From contig CALWZW010000006.1 in the NCBI GenBank assembly GCA_944386135.1, positions 1 to 58,750 of the forward strand: a DNA stretch of 58,750 bases, read 5' to 3'. Shown here piece after piece: positions 27,244 through 37,922 of the stretch. The position numbers and the translations under genes are program-made. The notes beneath the pieces are model-generated. The model ran no database searches and was not told the origin of the DNA. It saw nothing but the letters and a program-made list of their open reading frames with translations. How positions within the stretch are numbered: position 1 is the first letter of the stretch; the number at the start of each line of letters is the position of its first letter. This DNA comes from an uncultured Clostridia bacterium. Lineage in GTDB: Bacteria > Bacillota > Clostridia > TANB77 > CAG-508.

Positions 27244-27434
27244 GTGCGTTAACGAAATCAAAGATTTCGACGCACACATGTGAAGACTGCTTCGCAGTGC
27301 TTCACAAATATAGGAAGCCTAACCTTGTTGTATACGGAAAAATCCACATAGGGTCAAGATAAAAGTTGATTTTTCCTATACAATAAAATAAAATAAAATA
27401 AAAATCTCACAATAAAATTAAATTGTGAGATTTT
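27244..27434. repeat. Cluster of four consecutive hairpins
   Basis: Hairpin 1: GTGCGT/ACGCAC (27244-27275) with inner CGAAATC/GATTTCG. Hairpin 2: TGTGAAG/CTTCACA (27279-27306) with inner CTGC/GCAG. Hairpin 3: TTGTATACGGAAAAATC with GATTTTTCCTATACAA (27328-27383). Hairpin 4: AAAATCTCACAAT with ATTGTGAGATTTT then T-run (27401-27434), a good terminator. This fills the gap between the LCP gene and glgP. Confidence 0.65.
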
Positions 27435-27447
27435 TTGTTTTATAGCA

Positions 27448-27476
27448 TTGACTTTTTTTATATTTTAATAGATAAT
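27448..27476 (+). promoter_or_regulatory. Promoter of glgP
   Basis: TTGACT at 27448-27453 and GATAAT at 27471-27476 with a 17-bp spacer. The leader to ATG 27591 is about 110 bases and includes an imperfect palindrome around 27541-27560 (TGCGAAA with TTTCGTA). Confidence 0.5.
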
Positions 27477-27590
27477 TAATATATTACTTACAAAAGAAAT
27501 TATTTATTTTGGATAAAAATATAGATTATACAAAATAAGTATGCGAAATTATATTTCGTATTTTTTAATAAACAAAGGGAGGAAATTTTT

Positions 27591-30314
27591 ATGTATTTAT
27601 TCAATAGGATAACAGTAAATCCTCAGCTACCAAAAAGAATAAATAAATTATCAGTTGTTGCAAACAATTTATGGTGGTCATGGAATACTGATTTCTTAAA
27701 ATTATTCAAAATGATCGATATAGATTTATGGGAGCATATTGGTAAAAATCCAGTTAAATTCTTAAAATTAGTACCACAAGAAAAACTAGAGGAATATTCT
27801 AAAAATAGTGAATTTTTGAAAGAATATGACAGAGTAATAGGAAATTTTGAATCTTATATGAATAGCAGAAGTACATTCTTTTCAAAAAAATATCCAGAAA
27901 ATAAAAATGATTTAATCGCATATTTCTCAGCAGAATATGGATTAGATGAAATATTACAAATATATTCAGGCGGGCTTGGAATACTTTCTGGTGACCATTT
28001 AAAAGCAGCAAGTGATTTAGGGGTTCCTCTTGTTGGAGTAGGATTATTATATAAAAAAGGATATTTTCATCAAGTGATAAATGGAGCAGGAAGACAAGAA
28101 AATACATATAGGGATATAGACCTAGAAGATCTTCCAATAACACCAGTTAAAGATGAAAAAGGAAATGACTTAATAGTAGAATCAAGAATACAAAGGAAAA
28201 GACTATATTTAAAAGTTTGGCAAATAAATGTTGGAAGAGTAAAATTATATTTACTTGATTCAGACATAGACGAAAATATTGATCAAGATTTTAGAGAAAT
28301 AACTCAATATTTATATGGAGGAAACCAAGAAACTAGAATAAGACAAGAAATCGTACTTGGAATGGCTGGAACAAACCTTCTAAAAAAATTAAAACTAAAT
28401 CCAACAGTATATCATATGAATGAAGGACATTCTGCATTTTTAATTCTAGAACTTGCAAGAGAATTAGTTGAAGAAAAACAGATATCTTTTAGAAACGCTA
28501 TAACAATTGTAGCTTCAAAAACGGTATTTACAACACATACACCAGTTCCAGCAGGTAATGACATATTTCCAATAGATCTTATGGAAAAATATTTTAAAAA
28601 CTTCTGGCCAAGACTTGGAATAGGTAGAGAAGAATTCTTAAGATTAGGAATGAATCCAAAAGAGGAATTAGAGCCAGGATTTAATATGGGAATATTTGCA
28701 CTTAAAATATCAGGCAAGAAAAATGGTGTTAGCAAATTACATGGAAGTGTTTCAAGAGAACTATTTAGTGATATTTGGCCAGATATTACAGCAAACGAAT
28801 CACCAATAGGATATGTAACAAACGGGGTACATACATGTTCATGGCTTGCACCTTGTGTGAAAGAATTATATAATAAATATTTGACACCATATTGGCAAGA
28901 TACAATTCATTTAGAAAATACATGGAATAAAATAAATAACATTCCAGATAAAGAATTGTGGGAAACACATTATAAAAGAAAAGTAAGACTTATGAAAGTT
29001 GTTAGGGAGAATACTATAGAAAGATTAAGAAGAAACGGTATGAGATATGAAGAAATAATGGATATAGTATCACACCTAAACCCAGATGTTCTAACAATTG
29101 GATTTGCAAGAAGATTTGCAACATATAAAAGAGGTACTCTAATATTTAGGGATTTAGAAAGAATAACTGAAATATTAAATAATAGTAAAGCACCTGTTCA
29201 ATTAATTTTTGCAGGTAAGGCACACCCACAAGACATAGAAGGACAAGAACTAATAAGACAAATACATGAAATTTCTATGAAACCACAGTTCAAAGGAAAA
29301 ATATTCTTACTTGAAGATTATGATATAGCAATGTCAAGATATCTTGTAAGTGGTGTTGATGTATGGCTAAATAATCCAAGAAGACCAATGGAAGCTTCAG
29401 GAACTAGTGGACAAAAAGCTTCTATAAATGGAGTAATAAATTTCTCTGTGCTTGATGGATGGTGGGTAGAAGGATATAACAAACAAAATGGATGGATAAT
29501 AGGACAAAATAAGAATTACGACTCTTATGATATGCAAGATAATGAAGATGCAAAGAGTATTTATGATACTTTAGAAAACAAAATTATTCCTACTTACTAT
29601 GATAGAAAAAATGATGCAGAATATTCAGAAAGTTGGGTAAGAATAATGAAAAATTCTATTATCTCTACAGGATGGCAATATAGTACAGCAAGAATGTTAA
29701 TAGACTATTTAGAAAAAATGTACTTACCACTTTGCAACTTATATAAAAAGTATTATTCAGACATAGAAAATGTTATAAGACTAAATGAATGGATAGATGA
29801 TATAAAAACAAGATGGGATAAAATTAGAATTATAGAATTAAATAATTTAAACAATGTAACAATAGATGCAGGAAATAATATAGAAGTAAAATGTGAGGTT
29901 GACCTTCAAAATATAAATCCTGATAACATTTCTGTTCAAGTTTATTCTGGAAAAGTTTTAGATAATGGTATATTAGAAGACATAAAAGTAACAGAGATGG
30001 AAAAACTATTTAAAGATAGCAATATATATAGTGCAAAAATATCACTTTCAACAGGTGGAAATTATGGATATACATTTAGAGTTATGCCAAAGCATGAAAT
30101 GGTATTAGATGCTCAAAACTTAAATCTTATTAAATGGATAACAGCAGAAATGCAAAATCCTCCTGTAGAAGAAGAGAAAAAGACTGATGATGATATACAA
30201 CAACAAGATGGAGAAAAACAAGAAGAATTAAAGCAAGAAGAAACAAAAGAAACAGCTTTAACAACACAAACAAATGAAAGTAACGCAATGACTGAAACCA
30301 TAAAACAAAAATAA
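27591..30314 (+). CDS. glgP: Alpha-glucan (glycogen) phosphorylase, GT35 with DUF3417
   Basis: 907 residues. An N-terminal DUF3417 domain (LSVVANNLWWSWNTDFLKLF) precedes the GT35 catalytic part: AYFSAEYGLDEILQIYSGGLG, VYHMNEGHSAFL, TTHTPVPAGND and the pyridoxal-phosphate region GTSGQKASINGVINFSVLDG near 605. It releases glucose 1-phosphate from alpha-1,4 glucans. The last 50 residues are a Glu/Gln/Thr-rich tail not typical of the family. RBS AAAGGGAGGAA. It works in the same storage-glucan pathway as the GH57 branching enzyme at 48-49.5 kb and perhaps the GH13 enzyme. Confidence 0.93.
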   Translation: MYLFNRITVNPQLPKRINKLSVVANNLWWSWNTDFLKLFKMIDIDLWEHIGKNPVKFLKLVPQEKLEEYSKNSEFLKEYDRVIGNFESYMNSRSTFFSKKYPENKNDLIAYFSAEYGLDEILQIYSGGLGILSGDHLKAASDLGVPLVGVGLLYKKGYFHQVINGAGRQENTYRDIDLEDLPITPVKDEKGNDLIVESRIQRKRLYLKVWQINVGRVKLYLLDSDIDENIDQDFREITQYLYGGNQETRIRQEIVLGMAGTNLLKKLKLNPTVYHMNEGHSAFLILELARELVEEKQISFRNAITIVASKTVFTTHTPVPAGNDIFPIDLMEKYFKNFWPRLGIGREEFLRLGMNPKEELEPGFNMGIFALKISGKKNGVSKLHGSVSRELFSDIWPDITANESPIGYVTNGVHTCSWLAPCVKELYNKYLTPYWQDTIHLENTWNKINNIPDKELWETHYKRKVRLMKVVRENTIERLRRNGMRYEEIMDIVSHLNPDVLTIGFARRFATYKRGTLIFRDLERITEILNNSKAPVQLIFAGKAHPQDIEGQELIRQIHEISMKPQFKGKIFLLEDYDIAMSRYLVSGVDVWLNNPRRPMEASGTSGQKASINGVINFSVLDGWWVEGYNKQNGWIIGQNKNYDSYDMQDNEDAKSIYDTLENKIIPTYYDRKNDAEYSESWVRIMKNSIISTGWQYSTARMLIDYLEKMYLPLCNLYKKYYSDIENVIRLNEWIDDIKTRWDKIRIIELNNLNNVTIDAGNNIEVKCEVDLQNINPDNISVQVYSGKVLDNGILEDIKVTEMEKLFKDSNIYSAKISLSTGGNYGYTFRVMPKHEMVLDAQNLNLIKWITAEMQNPPVEEEKKTDDDIQQQDGEKQEELKQEETKETALTTQTNESNAMTETIKQK

Positions 30315-30451
30315 AATTAAATGTTTTTATGAAAAATTGCGCTAAAGTATTGCAAAATAGAATAGAAAACATATATAATAATAAAAGTGATAGAAACTTA
30401 AAATATAGAACTACAACAATATAATATACGAAAGAAAAAGGGGGTGCAAAA

Positions 30452-30790
30452 ATGCCAGTGATAGATTTAACTAACCCACTAACAGTTGCTCTTTGCTTAG
30501 CTGCTATAGTTGCTGCAATCTTTTTAGGACATGAAATTAAAAGATCAGTTGTTCCTGCAATAGCATTAGTATTAAGTATGGGATTGCTTATATTACATAC
30601 TGTACAACTATTCGCATTTGGAGAATACTATGCAAACTATACAGTAATACTTTCTACATCAATGTTATATGACTTTGGATTTGTACTTGTTACTTATCTA
30701 GCATATTTATGGATAGATGACATAGAAGCAAAACATAGAAATAAAAAGAGCATAGATAATAGTTTAGACTGGTTCTGGAGTAAAATATAA
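30452..30790 (+). CDS. Small integral membrane protein
   Basis: 112 residues with three or four hydrophobic helices at about 9-27, 32-50, 62-80 and 70-90, then a charged cytoplasmic tail (DDIEAKHRNKKSIDNSLDWF). The N-terminus has no cleavable signal. Family not recognised. RBS AAAGGGGGTG. metG follows after 21 bases, so they probably share a transcript. Confidence 0.6.
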   Translation: MPVIDLTNPLTVALCLAAIVAAIFLGHEIKRSVVPAIALVLSMGLLILHTVQLFAFGEYYANYTVILSTSMLYDFGFVLVTYLAYLWIDDIEAKHRNKKSIDNSLDWFWSKI

Positions 30791-30799
30791 TTTTCTTAG

Positions 30800-32393
<1,594 letters not shown>

Positions 32394-32401
32394 GTATTAA
32401 T

Positions 32402-32425
32402 GCAGTAGATTTACATGTCTACTGC
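32402..32425 (+). terminator. Terminator after metG
   Basis: GCAGTAGA (32402-32409) pairs with TCTACTGC (32418-32425), followed by TATTTT. Confidence 0.7.
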
Positions 32426-32440
32426 TATTTTCAAAATAAA

Positions 32441-32549
32441 TTTCGGTCATTTGGGACGGTTCTGTTTGACCAAAAAATCTAAAAATTTTTTAAAAAATTA
32501 AATAATTAAATTATTTTTGGTCAAACAGAACCGTCCCAAATGACCGAAA
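32441..32549. repeat. Long palindromic repeat, GGGACGGTTCT family, copy 3
   Basis: Perfect 36-bp arms (32441-32476 and 32514-32549) with the core TTTGGGACGGTTCTGTTTGA. It lies between metG and tmk, ending about 20 bases before the tmk start, so it forms most of the tmk leader if transcribed through. Confidence 0.85.
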
Positions 32550-32571
32550 AAATTAAAGAAAGGATAGAATA

Positions 32572-33243
32572 ATGGGAAAATTAATAGTAATAGATGGAAC
32601 AGATGGAAGTGGCAAACAAACACAATTAGAAATATTAGAAAACAAGTTAAAAGAGAATAATATTGATTATAGAAAAATAAGTTTTCCAAATTATAATTCA
32701 CCTTCTTCAAGTTTGGTAAAAATGTATTTATCTGGGGAGTTTGGAACAGATGCTGACGCAATAAGTCCATATGTAGCATCTACTTTTTTTGCTGTGGATA
32801 GATATGCAACTTATAAAAAGCAATTAGAAGAGTATTATGAAAATGGTGGTTTAATACTTGCAGATAGATATACAACAGCAAATATGGTGCACCAAGCAGG
32901 CAAGATAAAAGATAGAAGTGAAAGAAAGAAATTTTTGGATTGGCTTTGGAATTTAGAATTTAATATATACAAAATTCCAATTCCTACAAAAGTTTTCTTT
33001 TTAAATATGCCACCTGAATATTCTTTAAAGTTAATTGAAAATAGACAAAACAAATTTGACAAGGAAGCAAAAAAAGATATACATGAAAGTAATAGAGCAT
33101 ACATTCAAGAAAGCTATGAAGCTGCTTGTGAACTTGCAAACGATTATAAATGGACAGAAATTAAATGTGTAAACAATGGAAAAATAAAGACAAGAGAAGA
33201 AATTGGAAAAGAAATTTTCGAAGTAGTTAAAATTGTACTATAA
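32572..33243 (+). CDS. tmk: Thymidylate kinase
   Basis: 223 residues. P-loop IDGTDGSGKQTQLE at about 6-19, DRYTTANMVHQAGK at about 97-110 with the DRY/F motif, and a lid-like segment ENRQNKFDKEAKKDIHE at about 155-170. It phosphorylates dTMP to dTDP for DNA synthesis. The P-loop has Gln in place of the usual Thr (GKQTQ versus GKTTQ); this form occurs in some relatives. RBS AAAGGATAG. nadD starts 12 bases after its stop. Confidence 0.88.
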   Translation: MGKLIVIDGTDGSGKQTQLEILENKLKENNIDYRKISFPNYNSPSSSLVKMYLSGEFGTDADAISPYVASTFFAVDRYATYKKQLEEYYENGGLILADRYTTANMVHQAGKIKDRSERKKFLDWLWNLEFNIYKIPIPTKVFFLNMPPEYSLKLIENRQNKFDKEAKKDIHESNRAYIQESYEAACELANDYKWTEIKCVNNGKIKTREEIGKEIFEVVKIVL

Positions 33244-33255
33244 ATGGAGGACTTA

Positions 33256-33853
33256 ATGAAAATAGGTTTTTTTGGAGGTTGTTTTAATCCACCAACAAAT
33301 GCACATGTAAATCTTGCAAAAAAAGTTTTAGATGAATGTAATTTAAATAGGGTAGTGTTTGTTCCTGTTGGAGATTTTTATGGTAAAAAAGAATTAGCAC
33401 CAGAAAAACATAGATATAATATGCTAAAAATAGCTTGCAAGCGGTTTGAAAAATATAGAAATCTCAGATTTAGAATTAAATAGAAAAGAAAAATTATATG
33501 CAGCAGATGCTTTTAAACTTATAGAAGAAAATTATAAGAATGTAGATATATTCTTTATCATGGGAGCAGATAATTTCATAAATATAGTAAAATGGAAAAA
33601 TTCAAAAGAAATAATTGAAAAGTATAATTATATTGTTTTAGATAGAAATAACATAGATTTAAATAGATATATAAATGAAAATGAATTTATAAGAAGTCAT
33701 AAAGATAATATAAAAGTTATTAAGGATGAAAATTATAGTAAGTACAATGCTACAGATTTTAGAAATAAAATAAAAAAAGATAATGAATATAACCAAGAAA
33801 TAGTTTCAGATGAAGTTATTGATTATATAATAGAAAATGGATTATATAAATAA
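33256..33853 (+). CDS. nadD: Nicotinate-nucleotide adenylyltransferase-like protein, with CGG +1 frameshift
   Basis: ATG 33256 follows TGGAGG at 33245-33250. The N-terminal nucleotidyltransferase motif GFFGGCFNPPTNAHVNLAKK (GxFxPxxxGH type) is present. CGG at 33442 is in frame after Lys; ordinary reading stops 13 codons later. Skipping the C gives CKGLKNIEISDLELNRKEK, matching the family E-(V/I)-SD-x-EL motif, then DIFFIMGADNFINIVKWKN and the C-terminal NATDFRNKI. Restored length about 198 residues, typical for NadD, which makes deamido-NAD. A second nucleotidyltransferase (NadM-like) lies at 38675, so substrate assignment is not fully certain. Confidence 0.85.
33442..33444 (+). other. CGG +1 shift site in nadD
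   Basis: AAG then CGG then TTT in the zero frame; skipping the C reads GGT (Gly) and restores the ISDLEL motif. Confidence 0.88.
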
Positions 33854-33963
33854 AATTAAGAATTTGATATAAATTTCAAAAAAATTGACAAAAGTACTAT
33901 AATATGTGATAGAATATATAAGAATTTTATATTATGGACATTTGTGTCCGGACGGAGGTTAAA

Positions 33964-34671
33964 ATGGATGGCGTAAAATACAAACGTATTTTATTAAAAC
34001 TAAGTGGAGAAGCACTTGCAGGAAATAACAAAACAGGAGTGTATGCAGATGTAATAGGAAGAATCTGTGATGAAATCAAAAAGGTAGTAGATTTAGGAGT
34101 ACAAGTCGGAATAGTAGTAGGAGGAGGAAACTTCTGGAGAGGAAGATACGGACATCAAATGGAAAGAACAACATCTGATTATATGGGAATGCTTGCAACA
34201 ACAATGAATGGTTTAGCTCTTCAAGATACTCTCGAAGCAAGAGGAGTAAAAACAAGATTACAAACGGCAATAGAAATGAGACAAATTGCAGAACCATATA
34301 TAAAGAGAAAAGCTATAAAACATTTAGAAAATGGTAGAGTAGTAATATTTTCTTGTGGAACAGGAAACCCATATTTTACAACAGATACAGCAGCAGCTTT
34401 AAGAGCAGCTGAAATAGATGCAGAAGTAATTTTACTTGCAAAGACAATAGATGGAGTATATTCAGCAGATCCAAAAATAGATCCTACAGCTGTTAAATAT
34501 GATAAAATAAGTTATTTAGATATTTTAAATAAAGACTTGAAAGTTATGGATTCAACAGCTACATCACTATGTATGGATAACAATATACCACTTAGAGTAT
34601 TTGCAATTGAAAACCCAGAAAATATTGTAAAGGTTGTTAAGGGGGAAGATATAGGCACAGTAGTAGAATAA
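33964..34671 (+). CDS. pyrH: Uridylate kinase
   Basis: About 235 residues. UMP kinase of the amino-acid kinase fold: [14 protein letters not shown] at the N-terminus, [13 protein letters not shown] at about 48-60, [17 protein letters not shown], then [20 protein letters not shown] at about 128-147 and [13 protein letters not shown]. It makes UDP. ATG 33964 is used because GGAGG lies at 33954-33958; the upstream in-frame ATG 33934 would add a short non-conserved extension. A TTGACA element is present at about 33886. Opens the pyrH-frr-ispA-uppS-cdsA-M50 cluster. Confidence 0.96.
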   Translation: MDGVKYKRILLKLSGEALAGNNKTGVYADVIGRICDEIKKVVDLGVQVGIVVGGGNFWRGRYGHQMERTTSDYMGMLATTMNGLALQDTLEARGVKTRLQTAIEMRQIAEPYIKRKAIKHLENGRVVIFSCGTGNPYFTTDTAAALRAAEIDAEVILLAKTIDGVYSADPKIDPTAVKYDKISYLDILNKDLKVMDSTATSLCMDNNIPLRVFAIENPENIVKVVKGEDIGTVVE

Positions 34672-34689
34672 TTAAAAAATAATTGCGTT

Positions 34690-34785
34690 TTGGCGTTGTT
34701 GTTCTACGAAAGAAAATCCTCGACGTACAAAAAGTACGCCTCCGGTATTTCTTTCTTGAACGCCTAGCCAAAAGCACAATTCTTT
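34690..34785. repeat. Intergenic repeat of the GTACGC family, copy 2
   Basis: Between pyrH and frr: TCCTCGACGTAC, loop AAAAA, GTACGCCTCCGGT, flanked by GAAAGAAA/TTTCTTTC and outer GGCGTT/AACGCC pairing. Same core as the element between grpE and dnaK. Confidence 0.65.
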
Positions 34786-34824
34786 TTCAATTATATTTAT
34801 AAATTTAGAAAGGAAAGAAATAAA

Positions 34825-35373
34825 ATGGATTTTAGTAAAATAGAAGAGAAAATGGATAAAACTATAAGTGTATTAACTGAAAATTTTGCAGAGGTTAGAG
34901 CAGGTCGTGCTAATCCAGCAATATTAAATAAAGTAAAAGTAGATTATTATGGAGTTTCAACTCCAATAAACCAAGTAGCTGGAATTTCAGTTCCAGAGGC
35001 AAGACTCATTGTTATTCAACCATGGGATATGAGTATATTAAAAGAAATAGAAAAAGCAATACTTGCATCTGATATTGGAATAACTCCAAATAATGATGGA
35101 AAAGTTATAAGATTATCATTCCCAGAACTTAACGAAGAAAGAAGAAAAGAATTAGTAAAAGATATAAAGAAAATGGCAGAAGAAGCTAAAGTATCAATTC
35201 GTTCATTAAGAAGAGACGGAATGGATGAGGCAAAGAAAGCTCAAAAAGATGGAGACATCACAGAAGATGACTTAAGAAATGCAGAAACAGAAATTCAAAA
35301 ATTAACTGATAAGAAAGTTGAACAGATAGATAGTATTTTGGCTAATAAGGAAAAGGAAATCATGAGTGTATAA
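34825..35373 (+). CDS. frr: Ribosome recycling factor
   Basis: 182 residues. Typical RRF: MDKTISVLTENFAEVRAGRA at the N-terminus, NPAILNKVKVDYYGVSTPIN, IQPWDMSILKEIEKAILASD, and the C-terminal helices VSIRSLRRDGMDEAKKAQKD ending with GDITEDDLRN. It splits post-termination ribosomes with EF-G. RBS AGAAAGGAAAG. Conserved neighbour of pyrH. Confidence 0.97.
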   Translation: MDFSKIEEKMDKTISVLTENFAEVRAGRANPAILNKVKVDYYGVSTPINQVAGISVPEARLIVIQPWDMSILKEIEKAILASDIGITPNNDGKVIRLSFPELNEERRKELVKDIKKMAEEAKVSIRSLRRDGMDEAKKAQKDGDITEDDLRNAETEIQKLTDKKVEQIDSILANKEKEIMSV

Positions 35374-35407
35374 TCTTTGAAAATAAAAAAAGAGAGGGCT
35401 TAGAAAA

Positions 35408-36299
35408 ATGAACTTTAAAGAAGAATTAGGTAAATATGTAGATATAGTAAATAATGAATTAGAAAAATATGTAAGAAGAGAAGAATGTCCTGAAAAAAAG
35501 CTTAATTCTTCTATGGAATATAGCTTAATTAGCTCAGCTAAGAGACTAAGACCAATACTTATGATATCAACATATAAATTATTTAAAAGTGATTATGAAG
35601 AAGTCTTTCCATTTGCAGTAGCAATGGAAATGATACACAACTTTTCACTTATACATGATGATTTACCAGCAATTGATAATGATGATTTAAGACATCGGAA
35701 AGCCAACAAACCATAAAATGTTTAACGAACCAACCGCAATACTCGCAGGAGATGGACTTTTAAACAATGCATATTTAGTCATAAGTAATGAATTAAAAAA
35801 AGAAAAAAATATAAATAAAGTATGTGCAAAAATATCTGCTTTAAATGAATTATCATTTGGAGTAGATAGAATGATAGCAGGAGAATATGTAGATACAGAA
35901 TTTGAAGGACAAAAAATCTCGAATGAATATCTAGAGTATATGCATAATAATAAAACAGGAGCATTGATAAGAGCATCAGTGAGGATAGGAGCTATTCTAG
36001 CAAGAGCAGAGGATGAAGACTTAAATAGATTAACAAAATATGCTGAAAAAATAGGACTTGCGTTTCAAATAAAAGATGACATACTATCAGAGATTGGTGA
36101 TGAAAAGATACTTGGAAAACCTGTTGGAAATGATAGAAAACTTGGAAAAGTAACATTTGTTACAAAATACGGACTTGAAAAAGCAAAAAAATGGTTAGAT
36201 GAAGTGACAAAAGAGGCAATGGAAGAAATTGAAATATATAAAGAAAGTGGAAACTTTTTAAGAGAGCTTGCACTATATATAAAAAATAGAGAAAAATGA
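35408..36299 (+). CDS. ispA: Polyprenyl (farnesyl) diphosphate synthase, with CGG +1 frameshift
   Basis: Trans-prenyl synthase. First part: SSMEYSLISSAKRLRPILMI and MEMIHNFSLIHDDLPAIDND (first Asp-rich motif) up to DLRH and CGG at 35696; ordinary reading stops six codons later. Skipping the C gives DLRHGKPTNHKMFNEPTAIL then AGDGLL, and later FQIKDDILSEIGD (second Asp-rich motif). Restored length about 296 residues, as in family members. It makes farnesyl diphosphate for the adjacent undecaprenyl diphosphate synthase. RBS AGAGAGGG. Its stop overlaps the RBS region of uppS, so translation is coupled. The shift lies between the two catalytic motifs. Confidence 0.93.
35696..35698 (+). other. CGG +1 shift site in ispA
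   Basis: CAT then CGG then AAA in the zero frame; skipping the C reads GGA (Gly) and restores HGKPTNHKMF. Confidence 0.92.
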
Positions 36300-36310
36300 G
36301 GAGAAAAGAA

Positions 36311-37012
36311 ATGAATACTATGCCAAAACATATTGCAATAATTATGGATGGAAATAGAAGATGGGCAAAAGAACATGGCTTAAATACTAAACTAGGACAT
36401 AAAGAGGGTGCAGAAAACTTAAAAAGATTAACAAGATATGCAAACAAAATAGGACTTGAATATCTTACAGTATATGCATTTTCTACTGAAAACTGGAAAA
36501 GAAGTGAAGAAGAAGTTGGAGCATTAATGATACTCTTCAAGACTTATTTAGACGATTTAACAAAAGCAGCAGATACAGAAAATATAAGAATAAAATTTTT
36601 TGGACATATAGAAAGTTTATCTTTGACTCTTCAAAAAAGTATAAAAAAAGCCATAGAGAAAACAAAAAATAATACAGGAACAACTCTTTGTATAGCTTTT
36701 AATTATGGAGGAAGAGATGAAATAACAAAAGCTGTAAAAGAAATTGCAGAAGATGTAAAAAATGGCAAAGTAGATATAGATGATATAAATGAAAATATGA
36801 TTTCTAATCATTTATATACGAAAGATGAGCCAGACCCAGACCTTTTAATTAGAACGAGTGGAGAAATAAGATTAAGTAATTTCTTACCATGGCAATTAGT
36901 TTATACAGAATTTGTATTTGTCAACAAATATTGGCCGGATTTTTCTTCGGAGGATTTAGACGAAGCTATAAAAACTTATGAAAAAAGAAATAGAAAATTT
37001 GGAGGTAAGTAA
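36311..37012 (+). CDS. uppS: Undecaprenyl diphosphate synthase
   Basis: About 233 residues. Cis-prenyltransferase motifs: HIAIIMDGNRRWAKEHGL near the N-terminus, GHKEGAENLKRLTRYANKIG, LTVYAFSTENWKR, FNYGGRDEI, and the C-terminal DPDLLIRTSGEIRLSNFLPW with LVYTEF. It makes the lipid carrier for wall synthesis from farnesyl diphosphate. ATG 36311 is used, with GAGGAGAA at 36298-36305. Confidence 0.96.
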   Translation: MNTMPKHIAIIMDGNRRWAKEHGLNTKLGHKEGAENLKRLTRYANKIGLEYLTVYAFSTENWKRSEEEVGALMILFKTYLDDLTKAADTENIRIKFFGHIESLSLTLQKSIKKAIEKTKNNTGTTLCIAFNYGGRDEITKAVKEIAEDVKNGKVDIDDINENMISNHLYTKDEPDPDLLIRTSGEIRLSNFLPWQLVYTEFVFVNKYWPDFSSEDLDEAIKTYEKRNRKFGGK

Positions 37013-37016
37013 TTCT

Positions 37017-37856
37017 ATGGATATAAAAAGAGTTCTAACATCAGTTTTAGGTCTTCCTTTAGTTATTGTAATTTTAGTTTTTGGAAACGAAACTATTATA
37101 GACATATTTTTTGCAATAGTAGCATTGATTGCAATAAGAGAATATTTTGGGGCATTTGAGAAAAGTAAAAAAGCAAAGCCTGTTAAATGGATAGGATATT
37201 TAATTGCAATTTCTATTGCAGTTCTTAGATTATTCCATTTAGAATCAACTTTGGTTGACGTAGATACAGATATGATTAATATGATGTTTTGCTTAGTTAT
37301 ATTTTCTGTATTTATTGTGTTTTTCCATATATTAAATTCTGGAATGAAAACAAGTATTATAGATGGAGCAGTAACTGTATTTGGTATATTATATGTTCCA
37401 GTAATGATAATCTTCTTACCAATAATATATAGTCAAAAAAATGGAGAAATTCTAATTTGGTATGTAATAATATGTGGATGGACAACAGATATATTTGCAT
37501 ATCTTGCAGGAAAAATCTTAAATAATAGAAAACATAAATTTAGTAAAATAAGTCCAAACAAATCAATAGAAGGATGCATAGCAGGGGCAATAGGAGCAGT
37601 TATTGTATCATTAATATATACAGTAATATGTAATACATATTTCTTTACTAATATATCATATATATATATTATACTCATATCATTACTTTTAAGTATAATT
37701 GGGCAGATAGGAGATTTTGCAGCATCTAGTATAAAAAGGTACAATGAAATCAAAGACTATGGAAACCTAATACCAGGACATGGTGGAATATTAGACAGAA
37801 TAGACAGTATCCTATTTATCGCACCAGTTGCATATATATTATTAATGAATATATAA
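37017..37856 (+). CDS. cdsA: Phosphatidate cytidylyltransferase
   Basis: About 279 residues with about seven or eight transmembrane helices. The family signature is at the C-terminus: SIIGQIGDFAASSIKRYNEIKDYG then PGHGGILDRIDSI. It makes CDP-diacylglycerol for phospholipid synthesis. ATG 37017 follows GGAGGTAAG at 37001-37009. The gene dxr, often found between cdsA and rseP, is absent here. Confidence 0.94.
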   Translation: MDIKRVLTSVLGLPLVIVILVFGNETIIDIFFAIVALIAIREYFGAFEKSKKAKPVKWIGYLIAISIAVLRLFHLESTLVDVDTDMINMMFCLVIFSVFIVFFHILNSGMKTSIIDGAVTVFGILYVPVMIIFLPIIYSQKNGEILIWYVIICGWTTDIFAYLAGKILNNRKHKFSKISPNKSIEGCIAGAIGAVIVSLIYTVICNTYFFTNISYIYIILISLLLSIIGQIGDFAASSIKRYNEIKDYGNLIPGHGGILDRIDSILFIAPVAYILLMNI

Positions 37857-37922
37857 AATGTGAAAATTTGGATAAAATAGATATATTAAAATATGCTTGA
37901 TAAGGAGGAATGTAAATAAAGT

